In this document: positions 1 to 8,725 of the stretch, piece after piece
How the letters are laid out: each line of letters begins with the position of its first letter
Numbering within the stretch: position 1 is the first letter of the stretch
NCBI RefSeq assembly: GCF_022568815.1
Contig: NZ_JAKZHX010000014.1
Coordinates: 100,935 to 164,934 of the forward strand
Length of the DNA: 64,000 bases
Direction: 5' to 3'
Origin: Undibacterium paludis
Lineage (GTDB): Bacteria > Pseudomonadota > Gammaproteobacteria > Burkholderiales > Burkholderiaceae_D
The notes under the pieces: model-generated
Told to the model about the DNA's origin: nothing
Databases searched by the model: none
The model's input: the letters and a program-made list of their open reading frames with translations, nothing else
Program-made: the position numbers and the translations under genes

Positions 1-629
1 GCGATTTCTGCTGCCATGTGCAGGGCGGCTTCCAGCATCGCTTCCTGGGTGTCAAACACCTCATTGACCAGACCGACCGCCAGAGCACGGGCAGCGGGCA
101 GGCGGCGGCCAGTGTAAGCCATTTCATGGACTATGCCTTCCGGTATCAGTTTGGGCAGGCGTTGCAGGGTGCCGAGGTCGGCGGTCATGCCTATATTGAT
201 TTCCTGTATGCAGAAGAAGGCATCGCTGCTGGCCAGACGTATGTCGCTGGCGCAGATCATGTCGACGCCGCCGCCTATGCAGCCGCCGTGGATGGCGCTG
301 ATGACAGGCATGCGCAGGGATTCGATCAGGTTGAAGGCGTGCTGCATGTCTTTCAGCGCCAGCGCGATATTGGCGCGGCCTATGGCAGTGACATCATCCA
401 GGCTGATGCCGCCACCGGCGAACACGTCGAGCGCCATGCCGGCGGTGAAGTGCTTGCCGCTGGACGAAATCACCAGTACCCGCGCATTCGCCTGATTTTG
501 CAGGTCCTGCAAAATCCCGGCCAGTTCCTTGAAGAAGACTGGTTGCATGGTGTTGAGTGTAGCTGGCCGGTTCAGGCGCAGATGAGCGATTTTATTGCTG
601 ATACTGAAATCAAAGCATTGATATGTCAT
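1..629 (-). CDS. Crotonase-family protein, probable dienoyl-CoA isomerase (3' end cut by window)
   Basis: Enoyl-CoA hydratase/isomerase superfamily; the C-terminus lies outside the window. The start is the ATG at 629-627, giving MTYQCFDFSIS. An oxyanion-hole segment KHFTAGMAL and a GGCIGGGVD segment are visible. The stretch from GGVD through IQEINIG to TADLGTLQRLP closely resembles delta3,5-delta2,4-dienoyl-CoA isomerase (ECH1), with the acids known to matter in that enzyme (Asp of GGVD, Glu of QEIN, Asp of ADLGT) all in place. The likely role is cytoplasmic isomerisation of conjugated dienoyl-CoA during unsaturated fatty-acid beta-oxidation. It is divergent from the nitronate monooxygenase gene across about 94 bp. 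A generic enoyl-CoA hydratase is the alternative. Family is certain; substrate is inferred. Confidence 0.85.
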   Translation of the reverse strand, partial: MTYQCFDFSISNKIAHLRLNRPATLNTMQPVFFKELAGILQDLQNQANARVLVISSSGKHFTAGMALDVFAGGGISLDDVTAIGRANIALALKDMQHAFNLIESLRMPVISAIHGGCIGGGVDMICASDIRLASSDAFFCIQEINIGMTADLGTLQRLPKLIPEGIVHEMAYTGRRLPAARALAVGLVNEVFDTQEAMLEAALHMAAEI

Positions 630-723
630 GGTGTCCCCACGGAAAAGTTAACAGCACGGTAAAATCATACTGGATATGAGCACTTAATGACGTCAACTTA
701 CTTATCGTTAGAGGATATCGACT

Positions 724-1728
724 ATGGCACTTGCATCACTGGATTCCCGTTCGCCCCACCTGTCGCGTCTACCGGCGGTACTGCAACACCTGAGCCTGCC
801 CGTCATTGGTTCTCCCCTGTTTATTGCCAGTGGCCCCAGACTGGTGGCTGCGCAGTGCAAGGCCGGTATCGTAGGCTCTTTCCCTGCCTTGAATGCCAGA
901 CCAGCAGAGTTGCTTGATACCTGGCTGACAGAATTGCAGACAGAACTGGCCGCTTACCAGGAAGCCCACCCAGATGCATTGGTAGGCCCGATTGCCGTCA
1001 ACCAGATTGTTCATCAGTCAAATGACAGGTTGGCCCATGATGTCGAGGTCTGCGTCAAACACCAGATACCCATCATTATCTCTTCCCTGCGTGCGCCACC
1101 CAAAGAAATGCTCGACGCCATCCACAGTTATGGCGGCATTGTCATGCATGACGTGATTTCCATCCGTCATGCCGAAAAAGCCCTGGAATCCGGTGTCGAC
1201 GGCCTCATTCTGGTAGCCGCCGGCGCTGGGGGGCATGCCGGCGGCCTGTCGCCGTTTGCCCTGGTTGGTGAGGTAAGACGTATCTTCGCCGGTCCGATTG
1301 CCTTGTCCGGCTCGATTGCCACGGGTGACGCCGTGCTGGCGGCACAGGCCATGGGAGCAGATTTTGCCTACATAGGCTCGCGCTGGCTGGCGACAGTGGA
1401 ATCGAACGTCGACGATGCCTATCGCCAGGCTATTGTTGAATCCGCCGCCGCCGACATCGTCTACACCAACCTGTTTACCGGCGTGCACGGCAATTACCTG
1501 AAAAAATCCATCATTGCCGCTGGCCTGGACCCCGACAACCTGCCGGTGGCAGACAAGAGCAAGATGAATTTTGGTTCCGGTGGCGGCAGCAAGGCCAAGG
1601 CCTGGCGCGATATCTGGGGAGCTGGGCAGGGGGTGGGGCTGATGGATGAAGTGCTCACCGTGGCCGAAGTGGTGGCGCGTCTGAAGGCTGAATATCAGGC
1701 TGCCAAAGCCCGTCTGCTCAGCCTGTAA
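724..1728 (+). CDS. Nitronate monooxygenase family FMN enzyme
   Basis: 334 aa TIM-barrel flavoenzyme of the nitronate monooxygenase (formerly 2-nitropropane dioxygenase) family, which oxidises alkyl nitronates with FMN and O2. Visible family landmarks are the N-terminal PVIGSPLFIASGPRLVAA, the HDVISIRHAEKA segment with the following ...VAAGAGGHAGG glycine-rich phosphate loop, and the LSGSIATGDAVLAAQAMGADF segment leading to YIGSRWLAT. A RBS-like AGAGGA lies about 9 nt before the ATG. It stands alone on the plus strand, followed by a DUF1330 gene 49 bp downstream, with which it may be cotranscribed. The physiological substrate cannot be told from sequence; relatives often act on propionate-3-nitronate or remain unassigned. 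Confidence 0.9.
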   Translation: MALASLDSRSPHLSRLPAVLQHLSLPVIGSPLFIASGPRLVAAQCKAGIVGSFPALNARPAELLDTWLTELQTELAAYQEAHPDALVGPIAVNQIVHQSNDRLAHDVEVCVKHQIPIIISSLRAPPKEMLDAIHSYGGIVMHDVISIRHAEKALESGVDGLILVAAGAGGHAGGLSPFALVGEVRRIFAGPIALSGSIATGDAVLAAQAMGADFAYIGSRWLATVESNVDDAYRQAIVESAAADIVYTNLFTGVHGNYLKKSIIAAGLDPDNLPVADKSKMNFGSGGGSKAKAWRDIWGAGQGVGLMDEVLTVAEVVARLKAEYQAAKARLLSL

Positions 1729-1777
1729 GCTGGTCAGATCGATTCTGTTGTGTTGTTTTTTTGAAAATGAGATATCC

Positions 1778-2092
1778 ATGAGCAAAGCCTATATCGTTGC
1801 CGAAATCCATGTGACCAATCCCGGCCCTTACGCTGATTACCGCGCACTGGCGACGGCCAGCGTTGCGCAATATGGCGGCCAGTTCCTGGCAAGAGGCGGT
1901 ACCCGCCTGCAAAAAGAGGGTGGTGATGACCAGCATAACGAAGGCTGGCGTACCGTGATCGTTGAATTCCCTTCCCTGGCGCAGGCGCAGACCTGGTATG
2001 ACTCGGTCGAATATGGTAAGGCCAAGGACATACGCCTGGCCAATTCCATCGGCCGCCTGTTCATCGTGGAAGGTGTGGCGCCTGCGACCTGA
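1778..2092 (+). CDS. DUF1330 family protein
   Basis: 104 aa small dimeric alpha+beta-barrel (ferredoxin-like) protein of the DUF1330 family. Recognised by the start SKAYIVAEIHVTNPGPY, the central QYGGQFLARGG and the C-terminal VEFPSLAQAQTWYDSVEYGKAKDIR. I take the ATG at 1778 rather than the upstream in-frame ATG at 1748 because family members begin at this point. No enzymatic activity is established for the family. It may be cotranscribed with the upstream nitronate monooxygenase. Confidence 0.88.
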   Translation: MSKAYIVAEIHVTNPGPYADYRALATASVAQYGGQFLARGGTRLQKEGGDDQHNEGWRTVIVEFPSLAQAQTWYDSVEYGKAKDIRLANSIGRLFIVEGVAPAT

Positions 2093-2195
2093 TCCAGGGG
2101 CTGGACCGCGGCCTTAAATGTAAATTGCCAGCAGGAATTCAAGTTTGCAAAGAGACTTGCCGTAACTAGGGTATCTCACTGCCAAGAATTCAATT

Positions 2196-3305
2196 ATGCG
2201 CCGCTATCTCGCCCTGCTCGTACCTATGCTGCTGGCCTTGTCCGCCCAGGCGAACGACCCGCCGTCCAAACCGATCAAATCGGCATCCGCCAAAGAAGAG
2301 GCTTCGGCCTCTGCTGCATCGGGGTCTGCCTCTGCATCGGCGTCCACCAAGGAAGAGCGCAAACCTGGCGCCAAAGAGAGCAAGGAGTCTGCCAAAGAAG
2401 CAGCCGTCCGCGCCAAAGAGGCACTGGCAGCTGATGAACTGGCAGCACGCATTGCCGAACGCCTGAGCGTCATACGCAAAGAAAAAGATGAAGCCGCCGC
2501 CCGCAGCGCACCCAAGCCCGTGCCACGTCCAGCCTATGCGCCACCGGTACGCCGGCCAGAAGTGGTAAAAAGCAAAAGCGATCATGGTGGTGGCAATGGG
2601 GCTGCAGCAGGCACATTGGCCGTTCATGGTCAGGTGCACTGGAGTTATCAGGGCGAAGGTGGTCCGCTGAACTGGGGCAAACTTAATCCTGCCAATGCCA
2701 AATGCGATATTGGCGAACGACAGTCACCGATTGATATCCGCGATGGCATCAAGGTCGACCTGGACCCGATTGCCTTTGACTACAAACCCAGCCGTTTCAG
2801 CGTGGTTGATAATGGTCACACCATACAGGTGAACATGGGGGCCGGTAATTACATCAATGTGCTGGGTCATAATTACGAACTGGCCCAGTTCCATTTCCAT
2901 AAGCCATCTGAAGAGCGCGTCAATGGCAAGAGCTTTGAAATGGTTGCTCATCTGGTCCACAAGGATGCTGACGGCAAACTGGCCGTGGTTGCCGTGTTGA
3001 TAGAGCGCGGCAAGGCGCATAGCCTGGTCCAGCATGTGTGGAACAACCTGCCGCTGGAAAAAAATGAGCCTGTACAGGCACTGACCACCATGGACATGAA
3101 CGACATATTACCGGTCAAGCGCGACTACTATACCTATATGGGTTCACTGACCACGCCACCTTGCAGTGAAGGTGTGTTGTGGCTGGTCATGAAAGAACCT
3201 ATAGAAATTTCACCAGACCAGTTGACCATCTTCAGTCGCCTGTATCCGATGAATGCCAGGCCGATACAGAAGAATTCAGGCCGCCTGATCAAGGAGTCGA
3301 ACTAA
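2196..3305 (+). CDS. Periplasmic alpha-carbonic anhydrase with Ala/Ser/Lys/Glu-rich N-terminal extension
   Basis: 369 aa. A signal peptide (about residues 1-19, ending SAQA) is followed by roughly 100 residues of low-complexity Ala/Ser/Lys/Glu sequence (about 25-125). The alpha-carbonic anhydrase domain starts near HWSYQGEGGPLNWG. The three zinc ligands are His233 and His235 in QFHFHKPSEE and His252 in MVAHLVH. Cys in AKCDIGE and in TTPPCSEG can form the disulfide typical of secreted bacterial alpha-CAs. The domain hydrates CO2 to bicarbonate in the periplasm. The extension is longer than in most bacterial alpha-CAs and may be a flexible or wall-associated spacer. No operon partner: the next gene is convergent 11 bp away. 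Confidence 0.93.
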   Translation: MRRYLALLVPMLLALSAQANDPPSKPIKSASAKEEASASAASGSASASASTKEERKPGAKESKESAKEAAVRAKEALAADELAARIAERLSVIRKEKDEAAARSAPKPVPRPAYAPPVRRPEVVKSKSDHGGGNGAAAGTLAVHGQVHWSYQGEGGPLNWGKLNPANAKCDIGERQSPIDIRDGIKVDLDPIAFDYKPSRFSVVDNGHTIQVNMGAGNYINVLGHNYELAQFHFHKPSEERVNGKSFEMVAHLVHKDADGKLAVVAVLIERGKAHSLVQHVWNNLPLEKNEPVQALTTMDMNDILPVKRDYYTYMGSLTTPPCSEGVLWLVMKEPIEISPDQLTIFSRLYPMNARPIQKNSGRLIKESN

Positions 3306-3316
3306 GAACCTGCCGT

Positions 3317-3757
3317 TCAGGCAGATGCGTTTTCCCAGGTTGCCCTGAGTTCCTTGCGTACGACGATCTTCAGGCCGGACCAGATGTTGTTGACGGCGCA
3401 GACCTTGATGTCGACATAGCCAAGGGGCAGTATGACTTCACGTATCACATCTTCAGTGATGTCCGTGGGCAGCTTCGATGCTTTTTTGGGCCAGGATACC
3501 CAGATGATGGCATCACTGCGCAGACAGGGTTTATATACTGCCAGCTCCTTGATCAGGACAGCTTTCTGGTTGGTGAACAAGTGGACCAGGTCAGTCATGG
3601 ACGAGGCTTTTTTTTCAAAATGGACCTGCTCTGGCAGAGGCGCCAGCAGCTCAGGATAGTCAGGTGGCGCATTCCTGACAAGAACATGGTTGCCAGCCTG
3701 TATGCCAAGTTTCTTTGCCAGGGGTGTGCCTGAGTAAGCGTTAGTGACAGAGCTCAT
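3317..3757 (-). CDS. DUF3052-like protein
   Basis: 146 aa from the ATG at 3757; an in-frame ATG at 3772 would add MYATT, and neither has a clear RBS. The N-terminus (AYSGTPLAKKLGIQAG) and the IIWVSWPKKASKLPTDITEDVIRE core are typical of DUF3052 proteins, which are small, cytoplasmic and of unknown function. It has no signal peptide or membrane segment. A 16-bp perfect hairpin that ends the upstream minus-strand gene lies just 5' of it, so it probably has its own promoter. Confidence 0.8.
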   Translation of the reverse strand: MSSVTNAYSGTPLAKKLGIQAGNHVLVRNAPPDYPELLAPLPEQVHFEKKASSMTDLVHLFTNQKAVLIKELAVYKPCLRSDAIIWVSWPKKASKLPTDITEDVIREVILPLGYVDIKVCAVNNIWSGLKIVVRKELRATWENASA

Positions 3758-3778
3758 GGTCGTCGCATACATAGAAAA

Positions 3779-3813
3779 GCTGTACCTGGCACTGTAACAG
3801 TGCCAGGTACAGC
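3779..3813 (-). terminator. Rho-independent terminator, 16-bp perfect stem
   Basis: Perfect inverted repeat with 16-bp arms (3779-3794 and 3798-3813) and a 3-nt loop. On the minus strand the stem is followed by TTTT. It lies 37 bp after the stop of the broken cache gene and upstream of the DUF3052 gene, fitting termination of the former. Confidence 0.85.
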
Positions 3814-3850
3814 AACAGACTACATCCAGCTTCTATCACGGCTGGCTTCT

Positions 3851-4205
3851 TTATTTGTAAATACCGCAACCTACCACCACGTCGCCAGATTTCTCAAAAT
3901 AAGTTGATTTGGCTTCAATCGCTTTGGTCGTGGGATGGGGCCATTTGTAATCGACCCAGCCTTGCCCCTTGCTTTTTGCCACTCAAATCAAGTACAAATA
4001 TATATAGATCGCGGTCGCTGAAACTGCCTTTGGGATTATTGAATTCCGGGTAAGCGGCTTCGGCTCCCTTGGTCTTCATATAGCTGATGGCTTTTTTGAC
4101 CATGGCTTCAGCCTCCTGCGCCGTACCATGGTCTGCCGCACAAGCGGGCAATATGAGGAAGAGACTCGATAAAACAGCGACGAATAATCTGATGAACTTG
4201 ACCAT
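3851..4205 (-). pseudogene. Cache-domain periplasmic protein, frameshifted by an internal deletion
   Basis: Begins at ATG 4205 with AGGAGA upstream and a signal peptide ending ACAADH. It then matches small single-cache proteins (EAEAMVKKAISYMKTKG ... NNPKGSFSDRDLYIFVLDLSG). After DLSG the frame runs into unrelated sequence and stops near 3915. The +1 frame immediately resumes the family C-terminus (AKSKGQGWVDYKWPHPTTKA ... GDVVVGCGIYK) and stops at 3851. Intact relatives have roughly 35 more residues between these blocks (the AHG/NPKLIGK region), so an out-of-frame deletion of about 100 nt is inferred. The remaining product of about 96 aa should not fold as a cache domain. A sequencing error alone would not explain the missing middle. 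Confidence 0.8.
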
Positions 4206-4354
4206 GATCAATCTCCTGGGTTTGAGGCATCACACTCCGGGCATTCAACAACATACGTCCAGAATATGATACGCCCCAAGCCAGGTTGACCTATCTTTAT
4301 TTGGTACTACTTAACAATTTCCTACATTCAATTTCCATAGTTAATTTTCTTGCA

Positions 4355-6604
4355 TTAAACCTGCCTGTAAGGCAATTCGCGCCAGCGCTTGCCACTGACT
4401 CTGGCAATGGCATTCGCAAAAGCAGGGGCCAGTGCAGGCAAGCCAGGTTCGCCCATGCCGGTAGGGGCATCTGCACTGGGGACAATATGCACGGCTATCT
4501 GTGGCATATCGGTAATGCGGGGTACCACAAAGTCGCCGAAGTTGCTTTGCTCGACCACACCATCCTTGAGCGTGATGGCTGCACCTGGCAGGCACATTGA
4601 CAGACCCATCAGGGCTGCACCTTGCACCTGCGCTTCCACGCTTTTTGGATTGACAGCCAGGTTGCAATGCACACCGGCAGTGACCTTGTGCAACTTGGGC
4701 TGACCACTTTTGATAGACGCTTCCACTACATAGGCAACGACTGACGAGAATGACTCATGCACTGCCACCCCATAGGCCCGGCCTGCCGGTAGCTTCTTCT
4801 TGCCGTAGCCAGATTTTTCTACGGCCAGTTCCAGTGCGGCTTTGTGCCGTGGATGCTTGTTGCCCATCAGTTTCAGGCGATAAGCCACCGGGTCTTGTTT
4901 GGTGGCCTGGGCAATTTCATCGATCAGGGTTTCCATGACAAAGGCAGTGTGGGTAGAACCCACGCTACGCCACCATAAGACCGGGACATTGATCTTGGGA
5001 TGATGGACGGACAGGCGCATCGGCATTTCATATGGTTCTTTCATGCCTTCTACTGCCGTGACGTCCACACCGTTCTGTACCATCATGCCTTCGAATGGGG
5101 TACCACTGACGATGGACTGGCCGACGATGACATGGTCCCAGCCCAGGATATTGCCCTGCGCATCAAAACCTATCTCGGCCTTGTGCAGATGCATGGGGCG
5201 GTAGTAGCCGCCTTTGACATCATCTTCACGGCTCCACAAGGTACGCACCGGTGCATCGAGGCCGGCAGTTTTTGCGGCCTTGGCGACCTGACAGGCTTCC
5301 ACCACATAGTCACTGGTGGCAATCGCCCGGCGACCAAAGCCGCCACCAGCCATCTGGGTATGGATGGCGACATTCTCGGGCTTGACGCCCAGCACAGTTG
5401 CCGCAGCGAAGCCATCGAGACCGGGCATTTGCGTACCTAGCCACAGCTCTGCCTTGTCGCCCTTGATGGCGACCGTGCAGTTCAGCGGTTCCATCGGTGT
5501 ATGGGCCAGGTAGGGGAAAACGAATTCCGCATTGAGCTTGTGAGGTGCACCTGCGATTTTCGAAACATCATCATTGAACTTCAGCTTGCCCGGTGTTTTT
5601 GTCATTTCCTTGTAACTGGCCAGCAGCTTGACGGAATCGACTTTTTCCACACCATCGGTATCCCATTCCAGCTTCAGCACATCGCGAGCCTGTTTGGCCG
5701 GCCAATAGCCAGTGGCAATGATGGCGACACCTTCACCGCCACGGTCAACCGGTACACGCAGCACAGCCTTGACGCCTTTGATGGCTTTGGCTGCGCTGTC
5801 ATCGAATGATTTGACTTTTGCACCGAACACCGGTGGCCTGGCGACCACGGCCGTCAGCATGCCGGGCAGGTGGGCATCGATGCCATAGTCCTGGGTACCG
5901 GTTGATTTGGCTTTTGCATCAAGACGGCCTGTGGGTTTGCCTATCAGGCGAAAATCCTTTGGGTCTTTCAGTGTAACTTTTTCCGGTACCGGCAAGGTCA
6001 TGGCGGCTTCTGCCAGCTCGCCATAACTGAGCTTCTTGCCGCCGGGGCCAATGACAAAACCATTTTCCGTGCGCAGATCGGCTGCAGGGACATTCCATTT
6101 GGCAGCGGCGGCACTGACCAGCATGGCGCGGGTACGCGCACCAAGTTCACGGTATTGTGTGTAAGAATTCTTGATGGAATTCGAACCACCTGTCAGGTGC
6201 ATGCCAAAGGCAGGGTCAACATAGGCCGGGTGATTGTTGCCATGGACGCTCCTGACTTTGGACCAGTCGGCATCGAGCTCTTCTGCCAGTATCAAGGGCA
6301 GCGCAGTCTGTACACCCTGGCCAAAGTCGAGACGGTTGATGGTAACGGTCACCGTGCCATCGGCGGCAATCTGCACAAAGGCGCCCGGCTGCTCGGTCGG
6401 CTTCAGACCTGCGGGTGCCTTGGCGGCAGCATCCTGGGCCAGCGTCAGTACTGGGTAACAACCGAGGGCAAAGCCACTGACTGCCGCCATTTTCAAAAAG
6501 CTGCGGCGTGGCAGGCTGCTGGTAGCAGAGCCTGACGGTGTGGATTGTTGGAGCAATGCCTGCAAATGTTTGGGCAGGTCGGTAAAACGGGCTTCAAAAT
6601 GCAT
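4355..6604 (-). CDS. iorB: Isoquinoline 1-oxidoreductase-type molybdopterin subunit (IorB)
   Basis: 749 aa xanthine-dehydrogenase-family molybdenum hydroxylase large subunit. A twin-arginine motif (PRRSFLK, Arg33-34) heads a Tat-like signal, as in IorB and membrane/periplasm-associated relatives. Molybdopterin-binding segments are visible, for example the MAGGGFGRRAIATSDYV loop and WWRSVGSTHTAFVMETLIDE. The C-terminal GEPGLPALAPAFANAI carries the conserved active-site Glu. It would hydroxylate an N-heterocycle or aldehyde with water as the oxygen source. A strong AGGAGGA lies 7 nt before the ATG. It follows the 2Fe-2S subunit gene by 15 bp in the same operon. Substrate is unknown: family naming follows Brevundimonas IorAB, and aldehyde oxidation is an alternative. 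Confidence 0.9.
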   Translation of the reverse strand: MHFEARFTDLPKHLQALLQQSTPSGSATSSLPRRSFLKMAAVSGFALGCYPVLTLAQDAAAKAPAGLKPTEQPGAFVQIAADGTVTVTINRLDFGQGVQTALPLILAEELDADWSKVRSVHGNNHPAYVDPAFGMHLTGGSNSIKNSYTQYRELGARTRAMLVSAAAAKWNVPAADLRTENGFVIGPGGKKLSYGELAEAAMTLPVPEKVTLKDPKDFRLIGKPTGRLDAKAKSTGTQDYGIDAHLPGMLTAVVARPPVFGAKVKSFDDSAAKAIKGVKAVLRVPVDRGGEGVAIIATGYWPAKQARDVLKLEWDTDGVEKVDSVKLLASYKEMTKTPGKLKFNDDVSKIAGAPHKLNAEFVFPYLAHTPMEPLNCTVAIKGDKAELWLGTQMPGLDGFAAATVLGVKPENVAIHTQMAGGGFGRRAIATSDYVVEACQVAKAAKTAGLDAPVRTLWSREDDVKGGYYRPMHLHKAEIGFDAQGNILGWDHVIVGQSIVSGTPFEGMMVQNGVDVTAVEGMKEPYEMPMRLSVHHPKINVPVLWWRSVGSTHTAFVMETLIDEIAQATKQDPVAYRLKLMGNKHPRHKAALELAVEKSGYGKKKLPAGRAYGVAVHESFSSVVAYVVEASIKSGQPKLHKVTAGVHCNLAVNPKSVEAQVQGAALMGLSMCLPGAAITLKDGVVEQSNFGDFVVPRITDMPQIAVHIVPSADAPTGMGEPGLPALAPAFANAIARVSGKRWRELPYRQV

Positions 6605-6619
6605 GGTCGTTCCTCCTGA

Positions 6620-7078
6620 TCAGGCCAGAGTGGATGCGGCATCATGGATGGCGGCACGTATGCGTACATAGGTGCCGCAGCGACAGATATTGCCTGCCAT
6701 GGCACCATCAATATCGGCATCGCTGGGCTTTTTATTGGCTTTGAGCAAAGCCGTGGCGCTCATGATCTGTCCGCTCTGACAGTAACCGCACTGCGCCACG
6801 TCATGTTTGATCCAGGCCGCCTGCACGGCCCTGCCAACCTTGTCCTGGCCGATGGCTTCGATGGTGGTGATTTTCTGTCCGGAAACAGATGAGATCGGCG
6901 TAACGCAGGAACGGATTGCCTGGCCGTTCAGATGCACGGTACAGGCGCCGCACAGTGCAGCACCGCAGCCAAACTTGGTGCCTGTCAAACCCAGGGAATC
7001 GCGCAAGGCCCATAGCACAGGTGTGGACGGGTCAGCGTCAAGCTGGTGTTCTTTGCTATTGATATTGAGTGAAGTCAT
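6620..7078 (-). CDS. iorA: Isoquinoline 1-oxidoreductase-type 2Fe-2S subunit (IorA)
   Basis: 152 aa from ATG 7078; the longer ORF start at 7129 lacks homology. Two iron-sulfur clusters are predicted: a plant-type ferredoxin set in GCGAALCGACTVHLNG with a downstream SC, and the hydroxylase-type set in QCGYCQSGQ and GNICRCGTYVRI. It transfers electrons from the molybdenum subunit encoded 15 bp downstream. It is first in the two-gene operon. The partner FAD subunit of classic xanthine dehydrogenases is absent, as in IorAB enzymes that feed electrons to cytochromes. Confidence 0.93.
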   Translation of the reverse strand: MTSLNINSKEHQLDADPSTPVLWALRDSLGLTGTKFGCGAALCGACTVHLNGQAIRSCVTPISSVSGQKITTIEAIGQDKVGRAVQAAWIKHDVAQCGYCQSGQIMSATALLKANKKPSDADIDGAMAGNICRCGTYVRIRAAIHDAASTLA

Positions 7079-7223
7079 GGAACGGGTCTCCATCCGGTCA
7101 GGTAGGTCTGGACATGAAAAAGCAGCCACAGCAAACCGGCCCGCTGGGTGGCTTGCTGAGACTGTTTATTAGGGAATACGCAACTACTATAGAATATTTT
7201 TGGACAGCTTGTGCAAAAACGGA

Positions 7224-7257
7224 AAAACCACGGAAAATCAGGCTTTCCCGTGGTTTT
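7224..7257 (-). terminator. Rho-independent terminator after the Liv/ligase operon
   Basis: Inverted repeat AAAACCACGG / CCGTGGTTTT (7224-7233 and 7248-7257) extended by AAA/TTT pairs. Read on the minus strand it is followed by a T-rich tract. It lies 24 bp past the stop of the PaaK-like gene, so it should end the long minus-strand operon. The A-rich 5' flank may let it work bidirectionally. Confidence 0.8.
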
Positions 7258-7280
7258 GTTGTGATAGTGGTAATTTTGTG

Positions 7281-8528
7281 TTATTCGTATTTACGCGCGT
7301 CATCAATCACTTTGCCGTCATTGGGCAAACTGCCAGCGCTGACAAATTGCACGTCACCGCGCAGCTTGGTGACATCGCGCAGGCTCTCGACGATGGCGGC
7401 CTGCAAACCGGTATCCTGGCCCGCTGCTTCACAATGCAGGCTCATCACATCGTTAGCCATTTCGCCGGTGACGACCAGTCTGGCCTTGATGATTTCAGGA
7501 TGGCGCCTGACGACTTCGGCAACTTGCGAGGGATGGACAAACATGCCCTTGACCTTGGTTGTCTGGTCAGCCCTGCCCATCCATCCCTTGATGCGCTGGT
7601 TGGTACGGCCGCAGGGTGACGGGCCCGGCAGTATGGCCGACATGTCGCCCGTGCCAAAACGTATCAGAGGATAGTCCGCATTGAATGAGGTGATGACGAC
7701 TTCACCCACTTCACCCTCTGCCACCAGGTCACCGGTACCGGGCCTGACGATTTCCAGTATCAGGTCTTCATCCATGATCATGCCAGGGTTGACCTGTCCG
7801 TCACTCATGCTTTCGTAGGCGATATTGCCGATGTCAGCCGACGCATAGATTTGCAGTACATTGCCCACGCCATGATCCTGCAGCCACTTGCGCAGGGATG
7901 GCGGCAAGGCTTCGGCCCCGACCACGGCGCGCTGCACGCTGGAAATATCGACGCCCATGTCAGCCGCTTTTTCCACGATGATCTTCAAAAAGCTGGGTGT
8001 GCCGATGTAAGCATCGGGGCGCAGTTCTGCCATCGCCTGCACCTGCATTTCGGTCTGTCCTATGCCAGCCGGGATGACGGCGCAGCCTATGCGGGCAGCT
8101 GCACTTTCCACCATGAAGGCAGCCGGCGTGAAATGGTAGGAAAAGCAGTTTTGCAGCAAGTGGCCACTGCGCAGGCCCACCGCATGCAGGGGGCGGGCAA
8201 AACGCCACCAGTCCTGGCCGCGGCCTTCCGGATCAAAGATGGGACCGGGTGACATGAAGATGCGTCCCAACTGGCGTGCCGGTGTGGTATTGAGGCCGCC
8301 AAACGGTGGTGTCTGCTTCTGCAAATCCTTGAGGTCGGATTTGCGGGTCACAGGCAATTGCGTCAGTGCACTGCGGCTCTTGATGTCATTCGCATCCACT
8401 CCCTGCAAGATCCTGCCCCAGCCTTCCGCCGTCTGGGCGTGCGCAATCAATTGCGGCAGCTTGTTCATCAGCGCTTGTTCGCGGCTTTGTGGATTGCGGG
8501 TTTCCAGGGCGTCCAGATAATCACTCAT
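7281..8528 (-). CDS. Phenylacetate-CoA ligase-like AMP-dependent enzyme
   Basis: 415 aa, the usual size of PaaK-type ligases, which adenylate an aromatic or other carboxylate and form its CoA thioester. Seen are FMSPGPIFDPEG in the P-loop position, GTPSFLKIIVEKAADMG, YASADIGNIAYES, the adenosine-binding LIRFGTGDMSAIL and the hinge region GRADQTTKVKGMFVHPSQVAEV. The start at 8528 has AGAG 7 nt upstream; ATG 8534 is possible but has poor spacing. It is the last gene of the operon beginning with the FadD-like ligase and containing LivGHMKF, suggesting that an imported carboxylate is activated. Substrate is unknown. Confidence 0.88.
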   Translation of the reverse strand: MSDYLDALETRNPQSREQALMNKLPQLIAHAQTAEGWGRILQGVDANDIKSRSALTQLPVTRKSDLKDLQKQTPPFGGLNTTPARQLGRIFMSPGPIFDPEGRGQDWWRFARPLHAVGLRSGHLLQNCFSYHFTPAAFMVESAAARIGCAVIPAGIGQTEMQVQAMAELRPDAYIGTPSFLKIIVEKAADMGVDISSVQRAVVGAEALPPSLRKWLQDHGVGNVLQIYASADIGNIAYESMSDGQVNPGMIMDEDLILEIVRPGTGDLVAEGEVGEVVITSFNADYPLIRFGTGDMSAILPGPSPCGRTNQRIKGWMGRADQTTKVKGMFVHPSQVAEVVRRHPEIIKARLVVTGEMANDVMSLHCEAAGQDTGLQAAIVESLRDVTKLRGDVQFVSAGSLPNDGKVIDDARKYE

Positions 8529-8579
8529 GAGCATGCTCTATAGTGGTTTAGTGTGAATTGTTTTTCTTTGTTCTTAAGC

Positions 8580-8725
8580 TATTTATGATCTGTAGCGAGC
8601 GGGCGTCAGCGGGTTGAGGTGTCACAAGCGGAGTAGCGCAAAAAGCGGAATGTACTTGCAGTACATGAGCATTTTGAGCAACGCATGAGCCCCACATAAG
8701 CCACAACCGCGTTCGCGCAGTAAGA
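8580..8725. repeat. Structured intergenic sequence, possible dispersed element
   Basis: The gap between livF and the PaaK-like gene is rich in short symmetries. ATGTACT/AGTACAT (8650-8656 and 8660-8666) forms a 7-bp hairpin with a TGC loop, embedded in GC-rich sequence running from about 8596 to 8722. From memory, similar strings recur between genes in Burkholderiales, but no second copy was noticed in this window. It does not resemble a terminator, so transcription probably continues into the PaaK-like gene. Confidence 0.35.

Noticed and set aside
1018..1785. 255-codon open frame antisense to the nitronate monooxygenase
   Set aside because: Shadow ORF; the forward gene has clear family motifs.
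3779..3813. Attachment or insertion-sequence end
   Set aside because: The perfect inverted repeat is followed by T4 on the minus strand and sits right after a gene, as a terminator would; no transposase or target duplication.
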